DNA of 64,000 nucleotides from Helicobacteraceae bacterium (GTDB lineage Bacteria > Campylobacterota > Campylobacteria > Campylobacterales > Sulfurimonadaceae): assembly GCA_027038835.1 (NCBI GenBank), contig JALWGC010000008.1, positions 1 to 64,000 on the forward strand, given 5' to 3'. Below the pieces are notes generated by a model. That model had not been told where the DNA came from. It saw nothing but the letters and a program-made list of their open reading frames with translations, and did no database searches. Both the position numbers and the translations under genes were made by a program. Position 1 is the first letter of the stretch. Each line of letters opens with the position of its first letter. Below, in pieces: positions 61,704 to 64,000 of this stretch.

Positions 61704-62536
61704 TTGAATTTCCCCGTCACTATTTTGTTCAACAACAATTTCGCTCTACTGGATGAAGAAACTCTGATATACGCTTGCAACGTTTTTACCGCTTGGTCTT
61801 TCTTACCGAGTTTGACAAGCGATTTTGCAAAAATAATCCAGCTATCTTCTATCGTGCTGTCTATCTGGTTGGTCAAAAGAGCGTAGTTGTACGACTTTTG
61901 GTACTCACCCATATTGTAGTATTTTTTGGCTATGAAAACACCAAGAGTTGGATTGTTGCTTTTTTTGAACCTTTTGACTATTTGCTCCAATTCCGCTTTG
62001 GACATACGGTTGACTTTGATCTTTACAGTTTTTTTCTCTCTATGAGGTTGTGGTGCTTTCCATTTTTTTTGCTCCGCTTTTTTTGTCGAGGTTGGAACTT
62101 TTTCTTGTTTTTGCGCTTTATAGGTACGAGTAGGCTCGCGCGAGGCTATTACTCTTTTAGGCGTTTGCGGTACTACGGAGACCTCTTTCATCTTGCGCAA
62201 AAACTCCATAGACGGTTCCAAAGCGTTTTTGTTTTCCGTCGATGCACGCTGTGTCGGTTTTGCCATTTGCGGCTCTTTGCTTAAAAGAACACGTTCATCT
62301 TGAAGAGAGTCGGACTTTTGAGCTTTTTTGGCAACAGTTTCTTGCGACTTTTCTTGCGTCGTTTCTTTGGCAGCCCCATTTTGGTCGATACTTTTTTGCA
62401 ACTCTTCTTTCGAAAAATCGATTTGCACCAAAAGAACGGCTATGAACAAAAGTGCGACACCCAACAAAGCGAACGGAAGTGTCTTTTTTATTTTGTATCG
62501 AACCCATCTTCGTTCCAAATCTCTTACATCAATCAT
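61700..62536 (-). CDS. Membrane-anchored TPR-like protein of the pilus cluster (MshN-like)
   Basis: The 278-residue protein has one membrane helix (about 20-40), a long Lys/Gln/Thr/Glu-rich linker (about 50-170) and a C-terminal helical TPR-like domain (about 180-278; GVFIAKKYYNMGEYQKSYNYALLTNQ). MshN of Vibrio has this plan, as do some other type IV pilus accessory proteins. It overlaps the AAA gene by eight bases and the following gene by four. The MshN name is a likeness of layout, not a match of sequence. Confidence 0.75.
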   Translation of the reverse strand: MIDVRDLERRWVRYKIKKTLPFALLGVALLFIAVLLVQIDFSKEELQKSIDQNGAAKETTQEKSQETVAKKAQKSDSLQDERVLLSKEPQMAKPTQRASTENKNALEPSMEFLRKMKEVSVVPQTPKRVIASREPTRTYKAQKQEKVPTSTKKAEQKKWKAPQPHREKKTVKIKVNRMSKAELEQIVKRFKKSNNPTLGVFIAKKYYNMGEYQKSYNYALLTNQIDSTIEDSWIIFAKSLVKLGKKDQAVKTLQAYIRVSSSSRAKLLLNKIVTGKFK

Positions 62537-63356
62537 GGATCAACCCCGTATGGAGCGCAGCCATTTCGACGATTTTGTTCGAAAGCTGCGTGGAGGATAT
62601 TTTCGATGGGTCGTTGGTCGCATACCAATCGTAAATATCAAACAGCGTATAAAGCAGTTTGTTGGTATCTCTGTAGTTTCCGGACGTGATTTTGTATATC
62701 AAGTCGATATTTTTCCCTTGGAACATGTTGGCGGTATCGAAAAGATTGTTCTTTATCAGCTTCTTTTGGATATATATCTTGATTTCGCTTTTGCTGGCGT
62801 TGACAAGCTCGATACTCTCCCAAATCCTTGTTTGGAAGTGCTCCTTGGCGATAATATCCTCTTTTTCGGTTTTATGAAGTGTGATGACGAATTTGAGTTT
62901 TCTTGAATCTGCAAGCAATCTAATCTTCTCCATCTGCTCTTTTGAATACAGTTGCGCTTCGTCGAGAAGAACGATAGGTATATTGTTCTGCTCTTCACTC
63001 ACTTTATGGGAGTGCAATTCGACAACCTTCATAAACTGGGTAAAGTTGAGTTTACCGTCATAGTTGACACCGTAGATGTCTTTTACAAGCACTTTGTAAA
63101 ACTCTCCATCGTCAAGGATGGGAGTTTGGTAGAGATACACGGGATGTTGACTCGATATATCTTCGTATAGTTTTGCTAAGAACATACTTTTTCCCGTTCC
63201 GGGTTTGCCGTAAAGAAGTATCATCTTTAGCGGCTTCTTTACCGACTTTTTCAGCGATGTGTAGATAGTGGAAACTCTATCGAGTTGTACGTATTCCTTC
63301 ACATCTACCGTGTCGATAAAAACGTCCCTGGAACTTTTAAAGATATTATTGTGCAT
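62529..63356 (-). CDS. mshM: AAA+ ATPase of the ExeA/MshM family
   Basis: The 275-residue ATPase has Walker A LYGKPGTGKSMFLAK (about residue 48) and Walker B IPIVLLDEAQLYS (about 131), with a sensor region KLKFVITLHKTE. The ExeA/MshM group helps secretin assembly or pilus function. ATG 63356 is preferred (MHNNIFKSS), overlapping mshL by eleven bases; GTG 63365 is an alternative. It lies between the secretin gene and the MshN-like gene as in Vibrio MSHA clusters. Confidence 0.85.
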   Translation of the reverse strand: MHNNIFKSSRDVFIDTVDVKEYVQLDRVSTIYTSLKKSVKKPLKMILLYGKPGTGKSMFLAKLYEDISSQHPVYLYQTPILDDGEFYKVLVKDIYGVNYDGKLNFTQFMKVVELHSHKVSEEQNNIPIVLLDEAQLYSKEQMEKIRLLADSRKLKFVITLHKTEKEDIIAKEHFQTRIWESIELVNASKSEIKIYIQKKLIKNNLFDTANMFQGKNIDLIYKITSGNYRDTNKLLYTLFDIYDWYATNDPSKISSTQLSNKIVEMAALHTGLIHD

Positions 63357-64000
63357 CACCCTCACTTTTATTTTCCGTTTTTTCGACTTCTTGTTCTTGC
63401 GCTTCTTGAGCTGCTGCTTCTTGCGCCTCTTTTAGCTCTTGCGCTTTTTTCGCCTCTTCTTCTTGAAGACGTTTCTCTTCCTCTACGGTTATAACGGATG
63501 TGTTCTCTTTAAGAACGGTATCGCTAAAACCTTGGTAGCCCAAATCTTTCAAAGAGAGTTTTTTCTCGTCTTTTTTGATAATATGCGGCTGAATGATGAT
63601 AACGAGCTCTTGCACCTGTTTCGTTTTGCTTTCATATTTGAAAAGCGGACTGATTACAGGGATATCTCCAAGAAGCGGAATTTTGTTCATATCGACAGTC
63701 GTTTTCGTATTGATAAGACCACCGAGAATGATTCTGCTTCCGTCTTTGACCGTTACGACAGATGAAAGTTGTCTTCTGTCCAAATCCGGCGGCATAGTTC
63801 TCTCTTCAGCCGTTTTGGATGCGATATTGTCTCTCGTTTCGGAGAGGGAAGGATTGATTTTAAGCGTAATTGCACCATCTTCGGAAATTTCCGGTGTAAT
63901 GTCTAGAAGTACACCTGCAAATACCGACTGAACCGCGTCGTTTTGTGTTGTCGCCACGACACCACCGGTACTACCTTGTTGGTTGGTAGATTGTTTGATT
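63346..64000 (-). CDS. mshL: Secretin (MshL/PilQ-type), C-terminal part, cut by window edge
   Basis: The visible 217 residues are the end of a secretin: VPLLGDIPV-like PLLGDIPVISPLFKYESKT and QELVIIIQPHIIK are the outer-membrane pore signature. A long Glu/Ala/Gln-rich tail follows (about the last 60 residues; EEEKRLQEEEAKKAQEL). The frame continues open to base 64000, with IKQSTNQQGSTGG upstream, so the start lies outside. It forms the outer-membrane ring through which the pilus or secreted protein passes. The tail may contact the MshN-like protein. Confidence 0.93.
   Translation of the reverse strand, partial: IKQSTNQQGSTGGVVATTQNDAVQSVFAGVLLDITPEISEDGAITLKINPSLSETRDNIASKTAEERTMPPDLDRRQLSSVVTVKDGSRIILGGLINTKTTVDMNKIPLLGDIPVISPLFKYESKTKQVQELVIIIQPHIIKKDEKKLSLKDLGYQGFSDTVLKENTSVITVEEEKRLQEEEAKKAQELKEAQEAAAQEAQEQEVEKTENKSEGDAQ

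Noticed and set aside
1-64000. CRISPR arrays, prophage or toxin-antitoxin modules
   Set aside because: No direct-repeat arrays with spacers, cas genes, phage structural genes or paired toxin-antitoxin genes were seen; the only clear tandem repeat is coding.

Overview
The window looks like chromosomal DNA of a Campylobacterota (epsilonproteobacterial) species, probably a free-living, respiring member of the Sulfurovum / Sulfurimonas / Hydrogenimonas type rather than a pathogen. Two blocks follow gene orders I recall from Campylobacter. They are pheS-pheT-aroA-ispH-rpsA-(membrane protein)-serA, and cvpA-fur-lysS-glyA-DUF1882-SPOR-...-aroE. A third block, cysS-murJ divergent from fapA-ruvA-ddl-hydrolase-murF, fits the same lineage. 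The species assignment is inference; the gene identities come from motifs read in the translations.

Layout. 1-700 is a small graveyard of insertion sequences: the end of an IS30-type transposase and a stop-riddled IS21 istA remnant. 699-1052 is a three-tRNA operon (Lys, Glu, Pro) on the minus strand with a near-consensus sigma70 promoter. 1.2-4.5 kb encodes three lipoproteins. 4.6-11.1 kb is a complete MoxR-DUF58-BatA-BatB/C-BatD operon, with BatB and BatC fused and a (Gln-Gln-Asn)n tract. 11.1-13.4 kb is the three-gene AMMECR1 / radical SAM / MEMO system. 13.4-16.5 kb is a nucleoside deoxyribosyltransferase overlapping a large orphan sensor kinase.

16.5-25 kb is a minus-strand run with a diguanylate cyclase, CvpA, Fur, LysS, GlyA, DUF1882, SPOR, TrpE and AroE. 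25-33 kb holds a class II DAHP synthase, a di-haem peroxidase, pdxJ-pdxA, an acyltransferase, PPK2 and a thioredoxin-domain DUF255 protein. 33-42.5 kb is the pheST-aroA-ispH-rpsA-serA block. 42.5-47 kb has a haem protein, a methyltransferase, cysS and murJ. 47-54.6 kb has fapA, ruvA, ddl, a hydrolase, murF and a TRAP transporter lacking its binding protein. 54.6-56.4 kb holds a sulfite dehydrogenase pair and a Bfd-like protein. 56.9-58.2 kb has yebC and an IMPACT-family gene. 58.2-64 kb is an MSHA-like pilus / type II secretion-type assembly cluster that runs off the right edge.

How the genes work together. Shikimate and aromatic synthesis is spread over four places (DAHP synthase, aroE, aroA, trpE). 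Peptidoglycan synthesis (ddl, murF, murJ), vitamin B6 synthesis (pdxJ, pdxA, with erythrose-4-phosphate-derived precursors) and serine-glycine metabolism (serA, glyA) are represented. Periplasmic redox proteins (peroxidase, DUF3365 haem protein, sulfite dehydrogenase) point to a respiratory electron chain. Operons are very tight: many genes overlap by ATGA or TGATG. The parts most likely to repay attention are the three-lipoprotein operon with an operator-like palindrome, the AMMECR1/MEMO/radical SAM operon, the fused BatB/C, the kinase overlapping the deoxyribosyltransferase, the membrane-anchored MurF, the DctP-less TRAP transporter beside sulfite dehydrogenase, and the unnamed small proteins of the pilus cluster.
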